This document shows, in pieces, positions 1 through 8,439 of a stretch of DNA of 64,000 bases. This DNA is from Terfezia claveryi (Eukaryota > Ascomycota > Pezizomycetes > Pezizales > Pezizaceae): positions 1 through 64,000 of the forward strand of contig WHUX01000218.1 of assembly GCA_015179025.1 (NCBI GenBank), written 5' to 3'. Position 1 is the first letter of the stretch. The number at the start of each line of letters is the position of its first letter. Below the pieces are notes generated by a model, which worked only from the letters and a program-made list of their open reading frames with translations, made no database searches and was not told the DNA's origin. The position numbers were made by a program, and so were the translations under genes.

Positions 1-573
1 GGGCCGAGATATCGTTGAGCTTGATCCCGGTTTCAAGGACGTATGGCTGGATCTGGTCACAAGCTTTCCCCTCCAGCAAGGCGAAAACGTATACCAGTCG
101 ATGTTGTTCTGACGGGAACCTGGCAGAATCCCCGTTGAGCTTGAGGTTGACTGCATTCTTTCAGGCTCGTAGACGAGCCCGGTCCCCATTGAACTTGTGG
201 GGTGTTGGAATGCTTTCGGTCTTATTGCTACTGGCTGCTGTTGGTATTGCAAGGTTCCCTAGGGCACGGCTGAGGTTTTGGACCGTAGTCCGTTCGTTGG
301 CTAGGGCAAGGTTACATGGTCGAGATCTGTCTGGAGGACCATGATCTCTTCATCGGCGGATCTCAGCTTTCGTTCAGCCACGGCCAGGCTGTTGCCAAGT
401 TCGGCCCCGATAGCATCCATGGCCTCGAAGATATCGATGATTTCTCGACGATAGGCACTCAATTCGTTTGGGCCTGAGGGTATAGGGGAGCTTCTCCAGG
501 TCTGGAACCTGACGGCGGGTGGTGGGGTTCCGGACATGACAGCATACCAGTTGGTCAAGAAGATCCAACGTAG
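1..573 (-). mobile_element. Ty3/gypsy gag fragment, minus strand (window-edge truncated)
   Basis: Minus-strand reading gives the N-terminal part of a retrotransposon capsid (Gag) protein. It shares the opening MSGTPPPAVRFQTW and the segment REIIDIFEA.DAIGAELGN with the gag at 58559-59032. The ATG is at 537-535, just inside the adjoining LTR. The frame breaks near 350 (after a DLDH motif), where the better copy continues in one frame, so this copy is mutated. Gag continues off the left edge of the window. Seen directly: homology to the other gag in this window and opposite orientation to the element at 1136. Inferred: it is the 5' part of an element inserted in reverse into the neighbouring gypsy copy. 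Confidence 0.85.
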
Positions 574-1135
574 TGTAACGAGGGCTCTGGGGGACAAGGC
601 GACCAAGGGGTACGCCGGGGAAGTGGCAAGGGGCAATCGCACACGTAGGAGCGCTACGTGTGTGATCGGGGGAAAGGCTAGGGTAAGACACACGTAGGAA
701 CGCTACGTGTGTGACCAGGGAAGACTGAAATGGGGGCAAGGGCAAGAGGCAAGAGGCAGAGAGAGGCAGAGGGCAAGGGACACGAGACACGCGGAGGCAG
801 TTGCCGCGTGTGTTAAGGGAGGCAGCTGTACTGCAGAGTTGTTTGTTCGAGACAAGGATGTGCACAAGGGAGGTGCACAAGCGCTGGGGGAAGCAAGGTC
901 CTGTATTGGGTATACAAGACGTTAGATGGGGATCCAACAACAGTACGAGGGACAGGCTCTATATATACATAACTCGGTCAGGGCAATGGGGGAAATAAGC
1001 TTCCCTATCTCGGAAGCCAAGCAAGGTAATGATAACACAATAACCCATCACCTGCGATCGCAGGTGATGACAAAGACAACAATAGCAATGACCCATCACC
1101 TGCGATCGCAGGTGACTGAACACACGGTTGTTACA
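574..1135 (-). repeat. LTR (5' LTR of the minus-strand gypsy element)
   Basis: On the minus strand this 562-bp segment starts TGTAACAACCG and ends CGTTACA, matching the ends of the LTRs at 2165, 58000 and 63727 (TGTYACA...GTTACA). It contains the R/U5-like stretch common to the family, including the inverted GGATCCCCATCCAACGTC-type motif and a purine-rich block. Its U3 differs from the other LTRs and carries two 20-bp palindromes. Immediately beyond 1135, plus-strand integrase sequence resumes, which fixes the outer boundary. The 5-bp target duplication cannot be checked because the other end lies outside the window. Confidence 0.8.
1048..1115. repeat. Two identical 20-bp palindromes in an LTR U3
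   Basis: The perfect palindrome TCACCTGCGATCGCAGGTGA occurs at 1048-1067 and again at 1096-1115, each preceded by CCCA. The two are 48 bp apart and separated by an A-rich spacer. They lie in the promoter-proximal (U3) part of the minus-strand LTR. The other LTRs here lack this motif; the 58000 and 63727 copies have a different inverted repeat nearby. Confidence 0.85.
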
Positions 1136-2164
1136 CATATCACTCCCAGACGGACGGCCAATCAGAGAGGATGAACGCCATTATGGAGCAATATCTGCGG
1201 GCTTTTGTCAACTACCAGCAGGATAACTGGGTTTCGCTGCTGGCCACCTGCGAATTCGCCACGAACAACCAGTTCTCGGAATCCTTCAAAACCTCTCCTT
1301 TCCTGGCCAATTACGGTTGGCACCCCCGATTCGTGGACACCCTAGCTCCCCTGCAGAAAGCCCAACCCCAGCCAAGGAATTCGCAGCCGGAATCGCTGAG
1401 CTCCACTCGACCCTGAAGGCAGAGCTGAGGTGGGCGCAAGCCAGGCAAGCCGAATATGCCAACAGCTCACGGTTGCCAGCCCCCAGATATCAGCCAGGCG
1501 ACAAGGTATGGCTCTCCAGCCGGCACTTCCGAACAGAACGGCCCTCCCGCAAGCTCGACCACAAGTTCCTGGGTCCATTTGAGGTGTTGGCCGCTGTGGG
1601 CACTCATGCCTACCGCCTGAGGTTCACCAAAGACATCAAACGACACCCAGTCGTCCATGTCTCCGAGATCGAGCCTGCCGCTAGCGACCCTCTCCCCGGC
1701 CAGAAACACCCTCCACCTCCCCCCGTGGTTATCGAAGGTGAGGAGGAATGGGAGGTAGAGGAAGTGCTGGACTCCCGAAGAAGGTATGGGCGCCTGCAAT
1801 ATAAGGTCAAATGGCTGGGAGATGAGGAGACGACCTGGCAACCAGCGGAGGACCTGGAAAACGCACAGGACTTGGTCACCCTGTTCCACCAGCGTTACCC
1901 CCGGAAGCCTCGCCCTGCCCAATGATGTTCTTGTCGTCCTGGAATTGGTTATTAGGGTTGTCTTTGTCGTTGTTGTTATTGTCGTTGTTGTTATTGCCGT
2001 TGTTGTCTGGATTATTGTTGGTATGTACTTCCGGCGTTGGGGTTGTGTTATGGGTTGTGTTATGGGTTATTGGTTTTAGTCGCCTGTTGTGTTTGTTTGT
2101 TTGTTTTCGCCTTGCCTTTCGCCTTGTCTTTCGTCGCTGGGGCTCCGAGCCTAAAGGGGGATAG
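1136..2164 (+). mobile_element. Ty3/gypsy 3' part: integrase C-terminus and chromodomain
   Basis: Plus-strand end of a pol gene. It starts inside the integrase core just before the catalytic Glu region (QTDGQSER-type motif), goes through the GPY/F-like module (HKFLGPFEVL) and ends in a chromodomain (EWEVEEVLDSRR, then VKWLGDEETTW), with a stop at about 1923. A one-base deletion in a C run near 1366 splits the frame into 1171-1416 and 1317-1925. It is nearly identical to 62737-63507. A TTG-rich 3' untranslated stretch and a polypurine tract (AAAGGGGGATAG, about 2152-2163) lead into the LTR at 2165. Everything upstream was displaced by the reverse-oriented element at 1-1135. Confidence 0.9.
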
Positions 2165-2585
2165 TGTCACAACCGTCCCTCCCTAGCCTGGTACGTTATT
2201 ACTGTTATTTCCTATTGAATATTGTGGTTATCTCAGTTCCCGAGATAAGGGGTCTCGGGAACCTTATTCCTTCCGGTGGCCTTGGCTAGGAAGGAAGCCT
2301 GCCTGTATATATAGCTTGCTCTCTCCGCCCTCTCGTTGGATCCCCATCCAACGTCTTGTATACCTAATACAGGACCTTGCTTCTCTCCACGCTGGTACAC
2401 CTTCCTCGTGCACCTCCCCTTGTCTTGCCTTGTCTTGCCTTGCCTTGCCTTGGCCTCCGTCCTCGCCTTCACCTTCGTACCTCCGTCCTCGCCTTCGTCT
2501 TCGCCTGCTCTCCCTGCCTCTGCCCTGCTCTTGCCCCCGCTCCGCTCGTACCCCTTGGTCACTACGCCCCTCGTGCCTCGTTACA
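2165..2585 (+). repeat. Gypsy LTR (421 bp) shared by two element fragments
   Basis: Starts TGTCACAACCG right after the polypurine tract and ends CTCGTTACA at 2585. It holds a TATA-like TGTATATATAG near 2303 and a long CT-rich downstream stretch. It is about 130 bp shorter than the LTR at 58000 because the hairpin in U3 and the ACACGTAGCG-type segment near the 3' end are missing. Unusually, integrase sequence rather than a gag leader follows directly. Confidence 0.8.
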
Positions 2586-3842
2586 CTGGCTGTAGGTCAC
2601 CCTGGAGTGGCTAAGACGTTAGAACTACTAGCTAGACAATACACATGGATCGACCAGCGAAAGGAGGTAGAACAGTACATACGGAACTGCCATATCTGCA
2701 AGCGTGCAAAACCCACTCGTCATGCCCCCTACGGAACCTTGAAGCCCCTGGAGATCCCGGATCGGCCCTGGCAACACCTGACCATGGACTTTGTAACTGG
2801 GTTGCCGAAGGACTCGGGATTCAATGCCATCCTGATGGTGGTGGATCGGTTGACGAAGATGAGGCATGTTATACCTTGCCGGGATACCTGCTCCGCTCCG
2901 GAGTTAGCCAACCTCTACCTCAATAATGTATTCCGGTACCATGGCCTCCCTGAATCGATCGTGTCCGACCGTGGCCCTCAGTTTACCTCAGAATTCTGGC
3001 AAGCCTTCTGTGAACTTCTGGGGATCAAAGTTCGTCTGTCAACAGCTTACCACCTCCAGACGGACGGCCAATCGGAAAGGATGAATGCGATTATGGAACA
3101 GTATCTGCGGGCCTTCGTCAGCTACCAGCAGAACAACTGGGTTTCGTTGCTAGCAACCTGCGAATTTGCCGCCAACAACCAGTTCTCCGAGTCGCTGAAA
3201 ACGTCCCCATTCCTGGCCAATTATGGCTGGCACCCTCGGTTCGTAGACTCCCTAGCACCTCTGCGCAAGGCCAGGGAGAATGCCCCAGCCAAGGAGTTCG
3301 CCACGCAGATTTCTGAACTCCACTCTACCCTGAAGACTGAGTTGGGTTATGCTCAGGTCAGGCAAGCAGAATATGCCAACGGGTCTAGGTTACCGGCCCC
3401 CAAATACCAACCAGGAGACAAGGTATGGCTCTCTAGCAGACACTTCCGGACAGAACGACCCTCTCGTAAGTTGGATCACAAGTTCCTAGGCCCCTATGAG
3501 GTGTTAGCAGCTGTGGGCACTCATGCTTACCGGCTGAGATTTCCCAAGGATATCAAGCGCCATCCGGTCGTTCATGTCTCGGAGATTGAGCCAGCCGCCG
3601 ACGATCCCCTTCCCGGGCAAAAGCACCCCCCACCTCCTCCAGTGGTGATCGCAGGTGAAGAGGAGTGGGAGGTTGAGGAGGTACTGGACTCAAGGAAACA
3701 CTATGGACGAGTTCAGTATAAGGTCAAGTGGTTAGGGGACGAGGAGGCTACCTGGCAACCCGCAGAGGACTTGGAGAACGCACAGGACCTCGTTAGCCTG
3801 TTCCACCAACGATACCCGAGGAAGCCCCGCCCAGTCGACTGA
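2316..3842 (+). CDS. Intact integrase-chromodomain ORF with LTR-derived N-terminus (508 aa)
   Basis: A single open frame that begins inside the LTR: about the first 90 residues are Pro/Ser/Leu-rich and come from LTR sequence. It then enters integrase at the GHPGVAKTLELL motif. The HHCC zinc module keeps one His and the two Cys (CHICKRAK); the first His is lost at the junction. The catalytic core is complete: D158 in TMDFVTG, D218 in VSDRGPQF and E254 in QSERMN, with the D,D(35)E spacing. A GPY/F-like module and a chromodomain (about residues 450-500, ending LFHQRYPRKPRP) follow. Gag, protease, RT and RNase H are absent. Domains are seen; expression and function are inferred. It may simply be a deletion product that has stayed open by chance. 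Confidence 0.8.
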   Translation: MLSPPSRWIPIQRLVYLIQDLASLHAGTPSSCTSPCLALSCLALPWPPSSPSPSYLRPRLRLRLLSLPLPCSCPRSARTPWSLRPSCLVTLAVGHPGVAKTLELLARQYTWIDQRKEVEQYIRNCHICKRAKPTRHAPYGTLKPLEIPDRPWQHLTMDFVTGLPKDSGFNAILMVVDRLTKMRHVIPCRDTCSAPELANLYLNNVFRYHGLPESIVSDRGPQFTSEFWQAFCELLGIKVRLSTAYHLQTDGQSERMNAIMEQYLRAFVSYQQNNWVSLLATCEFAANNQFSESLKTSPFLANYGWHPRFVDSLAPLRKARENAPAKEFATQISELHSTLKTELGYAQVRQAEYANGSRLPAPKYQPGDKVWLSSRHFRTERPSRKLDHKFLGPYEVLAAVGTHAYRLRFPKDIKRHPVVHVSEIEPAADDPLPGQKHPPPPPVVIAGEEEWEVEEVLDSRKHYGRVQYKVKWLGDEEATWQPAEDLENAQDLVSLFHQRYPRKPRPVD

Positions 3843-3959
3843 TGTCATGACTCTGTGTCTTTATTGTGATAGTGCAGATCCATCAGTGGCAGGAGCACGA
3901 CGATGGGAAAGAATTTTACCTGCGAGATGTTTGGAATGGTTTTCTAGGGTCTTTAACTC

Positions 3960-4275
3960 GCGAGAGGTCACTACTTGTCAGTTTGAGTTGAGGAGAAGTC
4001 AGGCCTCCTTGGGTCATCGGGCGTAAGCTCGTTATTGACAGCTTGCAGATTAACTTGCCTTACTCTTGAATCCACCCGGGTTTCCGGTTGGCTCCTCATG
4101 GCCCCCCCGATGGGGCCGCATAGGGGTACCAAGTATTTTTTTAAAAAAAAATGAAATATTGACAGCTTGGGACGTCGACTCACTTGAGTTCGTTCTTTTG
4201 CTTTCTGCGGGCCGGACCTGGCAGATTAACCTGTCCTGTCTTGAATCTATCTGGGTTTCCGGGTGGCTCCTCATG
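3960..4275 (+). mobile_element. LINE family B 3' UTR relic, interrupted by a LINE-A tail
   Basis: The block reads GAAGTCAGGCCTCC..GGGTCATCGG, GTTATTGACAGC, CGGACCTGGCAGATTAAC and GTGGCTCCTCATGGTCCC. It matches the 3' UTR signature that follows RNase H ORFs at 4850-5100 and 49414-49745. It has no terminal poly-A; its end abuts another LINE fragment at about 4276. It is split at 4046-4156 by a younger insertion. Confidence 0.65.
4046..4156 (+). mobile_element. 111-bp LINE-A 3' tail insertion with 13-bp TSD
   Basis: Starts CAGATTAACTTGCC and ends ..GCATAGGGGTACCAAGTATT plus an A-rich tail. It is flanked by the identical TATTGACAGCTTG at 4033-4045 and 4157-4169. Removing it restores continuous LINE-B UTR. 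This is a strongly 5'-truncated LINE copy, or a SINE using the same 3' end. Confidence 0.8.
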
Positions 4276-5100
4276 GTCCCCTCAGCCCTAGGTCAATTCT
4301 CCCTTTCGGATCTTGTAATAACGGAAGGAGGAATCAGACAAACTTCGAAAGCCATCAGAAGTCAAGCAGGTCACCAGGTTTGGGCATTAGGAGAAGCGAA
4401 TGGAATTGCCATGCTCTCTACGCTTACACCTGGTGTCGCACAGAGAAAGGACCACAGCAGTCTTGGCTTCACAAAGTCGGCAAGGCAGATTCAAGCAGCT
4501 GCCCATGTGGATATCACACACAAGATTGACGACACCTCACTTTCGACTGCCCCCGCTTCCACACCCAACGACAAGCACTAGGCAGCATTAAGGATTGGGA
4601 GGATCTCGACAAGCCATTTGGATCAAAGAGGAGGACAATGAGGATTGGGATGCGGTGGAGGCCTTTTTCAGCTTCCTATATAAACGAATGGCCGGAAGAG
4701 GCGGTTTCTAAACGCAGGATACCTAGATATCCTGAGGGGACGCCCAGAAAACACTAACATCCACCCATGCTAGGATAGGCTGGCCTTCACTGGCTGGTAG
4801 CGAGTTCAGGGCAGGGAGAAGTGTTTCTTTTCAGAGGACGGACTTCAGTCAGGCCTCGCGAGGTTATCTGGCAGTTGCCGGTTAATGACAGCGTGGGAGT
4901 CCATCCTACTTTATGATGTAATTTTCTTGCGCTGTTTTTCCGCGCGCCGGACCTGGCAGATCAACTTGCCTTGTCCTGAATCCACCCGGTTCTCCGCGTG
5001 GCTCCTCATGCTGGGCGAACAGGAGTAACGAGTATTGAGGAAAAAAAAAAAGAATCCTCATGGTCCCCTTGGGACCGAATAGAAGTAATGGGTATTTAAA
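4276..5100 (+). mobile_element. Decayed LINE-B ORF2 C-terminus and 3' UTR
   Basis: In several frames, translations at 4290-4720 align with the end of the RNase H ORF at 11483-12379: an ITEGG..SSKA-like stretch, WMRTNRGPQKSWLHHVGKA-like residues, the CxCG..H cysteine cluster and AFF..YK near the end. At least two frameshifts and point changes disrupt it. A B-type 3' UTR follows (GTTAATGACAGCG, CCGGACCTGGCAG, GTGGCTCCTCATG), ending in GACCGAATAGAAGTAATGGGTATTTAAAA near 5100. Confidence 0.65.
5011..5054 (+). mobile_element. Possible 44-bp LINE tail micro-insertion (8-bp TSD)
   Basis: The segment CTGGGCGAACAGGAGTAACG..GAGG plus an A-run interrupts the LINE-B tail. It is flanked by TCCTCATG at 5003-5010 and 5055-5062. 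The insert itself resembles the last 30 bp of a LINE-B tail. The short duplication makes this less certain than the other insertions. Confidence 0.4.
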
Positions 5101-5677
5101 AGTTCATTTTTATATGTCCTAGTTGTTCTGCATCGGCTCTTATCTCTCTATTGATTATTGGCATGAATATATCGTATTCGTATTTCATTCTGTAGCCCAC
5201 GCTTGGTTATTCCATGGGTTCCAGTTCCGCTTGATATAAGAATATATTGGTTACAAGTATATTAGCACGATCTGGAGGGTATGCTTGTAACGGGAGTCAT
5301 CTGTACCTAGCGTTAACACAGAATCAAATGCTGTCGCATTAGCTGAGCTAGATTAGACTGAGAGTAACAAGTTTCTCGCAAGAGCTGAAGTCTGCTCACC
5401 GTCTCGATTTCCTGCAATGACTACTAAGCCTGCCTGGCTCTCGGGTTAATAAATTTTAAAAGGGGAAAAAACAACTTACCTTGACCCTTAAGTAGCGTAC
5501 CTTAAGGTCACGCTACCGAAACTATTATGCCCTAACTAAGCACTTAGCAAAACTATAATACGTAGTAGCCGTGGGATAAAGACCACAGGGACTAGCTATT
5601 GCCTATTATAGTGCTATAGTTTATAATTTTATGTTCCAATCCTTCTCTCATCTTCCTCACTCCTCACCTCTTGACTC
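5101..5677. other. Intergenic, AT-rich; contains a conserved hairpin repeat
   Basis: No convincing gene. At about 5231-5310 it holds the dispersed repeat TAAGAATATATTGGTTACAAG..TATGCTTGTAACGGGAG, also seen at about 9895-9975 and, in part, at 32801-32865. A second short inverted repeat (CCTTAAGTAGCG / GTACCTTAAGG) lies near 5490-5510. The stretch up to 5803 would contain the promoter of the Crinkler-like gene. Confidence 0.5.
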
Positions 5678-5803
5678 TTGATCTTCTACACTTCGTTGTA
5701 TAATCACACATACATTTCATCGGCTTCACGTCTGCTTGTGGTGCCTTCCATCCTTCTTCTCCTATCCCCTCCAGAATCTTATCCACACATCTCACCCGTT
5801 GCT

Positions 5804-8417
5804 ATGAGTTCCCCTAGCACTCCCACTCGCACCTTCTGGTGCGTCATGTATGGCACCAATCACCTTGGTCACGCATTCCCAGTGGACTGTCCTTTAGGAA
5901 AGACGATTCATGAACTTAAAAAAAGGATCAAAACGAAACTACCATCACTGCTAGGCAATGTGGACACTCCTGCTATTCTACTATACAGCTTCCAAGGAAG
6001 CAGTAGTGATATGGTGGTGAATTATACCTTTGGTCACCAGTTGCCGCTTTCTGCGAAACGGGTCGTTGAAGAAAATTTCCCTCCGTCAAATGAAATATGT
6101 GACCTGATTGTGGTACTGCCTCGAGGTAGGATTTTTTTCGCCTATTCCATCCAAGTTGTTCTATCTCTCTTGACACATGATCTTCGACAGATAACAAAGT
6201 TCTTTCGGGAGGTAGTACTGGAAATGATGTCGGCGGTGAAGTTGCCAAATTAGGTACGGATCAGATATTAGTTTCGCGGGGCGATATCGAAGACCAGAGC
6301 AAACTGCCGAAGCTGTTCAACACCAAGACTCTTCGTTACCAAGGTACTCACAAATATCTTTTTTCCCCAGTGTAACTTCAGCCTACACCCTGCCCCACTC
6401 TGAAGTATGGTTCTTTTTCTAATAATTACTCGGTTCAAGTAAGACCAAGTTGCACTCCACCTGCGTACTGTTTACACTACTTTGTTTGTATCAGGATTGT
6501 ATGCTGATGATTTATTGTATAGTCCTTTTCGATGCACTAGGAAGAATATCCGACTCTCTGGAAGACTACTGTGATCCAGCGATTTCTCAAAAATTACCAT
6601 TTCCCTTTTCTGGACCAGTTCCAAGCACCCGCTTTCTACTTGACCAGGACGGCAAGTTCCAATACTATGGCCGTGAGAAGTTTAAGGAGCTTTATGTCCT
6701 GATCAAGCAGATGAATTTCCTACAAACCCGCATGTATTTTTTACATGGCACGGTGGGAGCTGGAAAATCCCACTTACTTGCCGCCATTACCTGCCTTTTG
6801 ATCAAAGAAGGACATAAGGTAGTCTATCTTCCAGATTGTAGATCACTACTGAAAAACACCTTTGGCTACTTGAGGAGTGCCTTGCGGCTCACATTTCACA
6901 AGGATATGGAAAGAGCCGTATTTTTAGACAACTGTGAGACACTTCAGCATTTGGAGAAGTTTTGCGATGCAGCAAGTTCTGAATTGCGACTGCTTTTCAT
7001 CGTTGATCAAGCTGCTAGACAAAATTACTTCAGAACACCTCAAGTTCGCAAGCTCCAGCGGGAATTACCAGCATGCACTTCACGACATATACCGGGTGAC
7101 CGATGAAAAGCGGTTACAGATCTATGGGGTCTTAGTAGCGTATGTATTTCGAACCTCCATTGCTTAGCTTTTTAGGCATACTGAGATTCCCATTTCTTAG
7201 ACCGAAATGGAGCGTTGGTGGTTTAAGATACCCAAAGACTTTGACATTGCGCATGATGAAAAACTGGTTATTGAGGACATAACAGGAAGAGTTCCTATCT
7301 TGTTAAGTGCCCTCTACCAGGTCATTCTTGATATCAATACCAGTCGGCGTTCACGGTCAACGGAGCACCAAAGCAAGGAAATATTGCCCGAGATAATACA
7401 TCAACTCACCCTGTCCCCACAAGCACAGCACATGATCGCCATAGTGCAGCTATTTGCCAACCGAAGAGAGCAAGAGCTACAATCTTCGCCAAGGTTGCAA
7501 GAGTACATGATCCCGTGCCATTACTTTGCCGATATTTCACTGACCTTTGATTAAAGTTTTCGGGCAGCTGTATTTGGGTGCATTATCGGTGATATTGTGT
7601 CGCCAGAGTCACAAACTCTTCTTGACTGGCAGCACTTTTTTGTATCTGGCGGAATTGGGAGCCCAATTTGCGCACTTGTTCGGAACGCAGCTGTTGCATA
7701 TCTCCGTAACGTGAGTCCAGCAGAGGACTTTCTGACCCCACAGTGGTATGGCAGCTTGGAGTCAGCGAAACACAATCCAGCTGTACTTGGGTTCTTCACT
7801 GAACAGATGTTGCTAAGTTGGATAAGTCTCAACGGATGCCCAGCTGCAGGGACTCAATTTTTTAAGAAGCCAAAAACAGCAGTTTTGTTCTCGACCACGC
7901 AACCATTCACCACTCCTCCGGACTCTGGTTTCACGCTATATATCCCGACGAGCTGTCATTATCGCAGTGTTGATGCCATCTTGCTAGATTTGGATCGTAC
8001 CAGCAGCCCCCCAATAGCATGCATTGTGGGATCCACCGGGCTTCCGCGTGGCTCCTCATAGTCCCCCCTACGGGGCTGCATAGGAGTACTGAGTATTTAA
8101 AAAAAAAAAAAAAATGCATTGTGGGAATACAAATCACGATTGCAAAGAGGCACTCGGATTCCGAAACCTCCTTTTTTCAGGACTGGCAGCAGTGGGTAGA
8201 AAAGCTGCAACTCCCGGCAGAAAATGTCACCTTTCGGTTTCTCTGGATATATGAGCATATAGGTGATAAGCTATCCCGTGATGTTATCCCTCAGATGAAA
8301 AGAACACTTCGAGGCTCCGAAAAGATCACCCGTCCGGCATTTACGCGATTGGTGACCACTGTTGCCTTGGTCAGTCTAGATATTGGCTGTAAGCTTAACT
8401 TTGTTTGTGCTCGGTAG
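5804..8417 (+). pseudogene. Crinkler-like (CRN/CR-RHS type) P-loop NTPase gene, disrupted
   Basis: The ATG at 5804 opens a ubiquitin-like Crinkler header: FWCVMYG..HAFPVD, then an ELKKRIK helix and a closing DLIVVLP strand. Exon 1 ends at 6125 (GTAGG donor), exon 2 is 6191-6343, and exon 3 starts at 6523; all are phase 1. Next is a P-loop NTPase: Walker A GTVGAGKSHLLAA at about 6748-6786 and Walker B-like LLFIVDQ at about 6990-7010. C-terminal motifs typical of the family follow (SSGNYQHALHD, EDITGRVPILL, QITIAKRHSDSE, FFQDW). Breaks seen: a frame change just after the Walker B region (about 7010), an in-frame TAA at 7552-7554, and an 82-bp LINE tail at 8032-8113. The exon after 7139 is poorly resolved. 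The family call rests on recognised motifs. Known Crinklers are secreted or host-directed effectors or self/non-self proteins; the role here is unknown. Confidence 0.75.
8032..8113 (+). mobile_element. 82-bp LINE-A tail inside the Crinkler-like gene, 13-bp TSD
   Basis: TCCACCGGGCTTCCGCGTGG.. through GCATAGGAGTACTGAGTATTT plus a poly-A tail. It is flanked by identical ATGCATTGTGGGA at 8019-8031 and 8114-8126. When one TSD copy and the insert are disregarded, the coding frame on both sides is continuous, so the gene was coding-like at insertion. Same 3' end as the LINE at 10429-12650. Confidence 0.9.
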
Positions 8418-8439
8418 TGGGGAGGGCAGTATTGGCAGT

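Noticed and set aside
374..940. Long minus-strand ORF across gag and LTR (also 707-925 and 801-998 on plus)
   Set aside because: It spans the LTR boundary and matches gag only in another frame; LTR sequence is open by chance because it is C/T-rich.
1048..1115. CRISPR-like array suggested by identical palindromes with a spacer
   Set aside because: Only two units, lies in an LTR of a eukaryotic element, and no cas genes.
2233..2614. ORFs within the LTR on both strands
   Set aside because: They are repeated in every LTR copy and derive from CT/GA-rich leader sequence; only the one that runs into integrase is reported.
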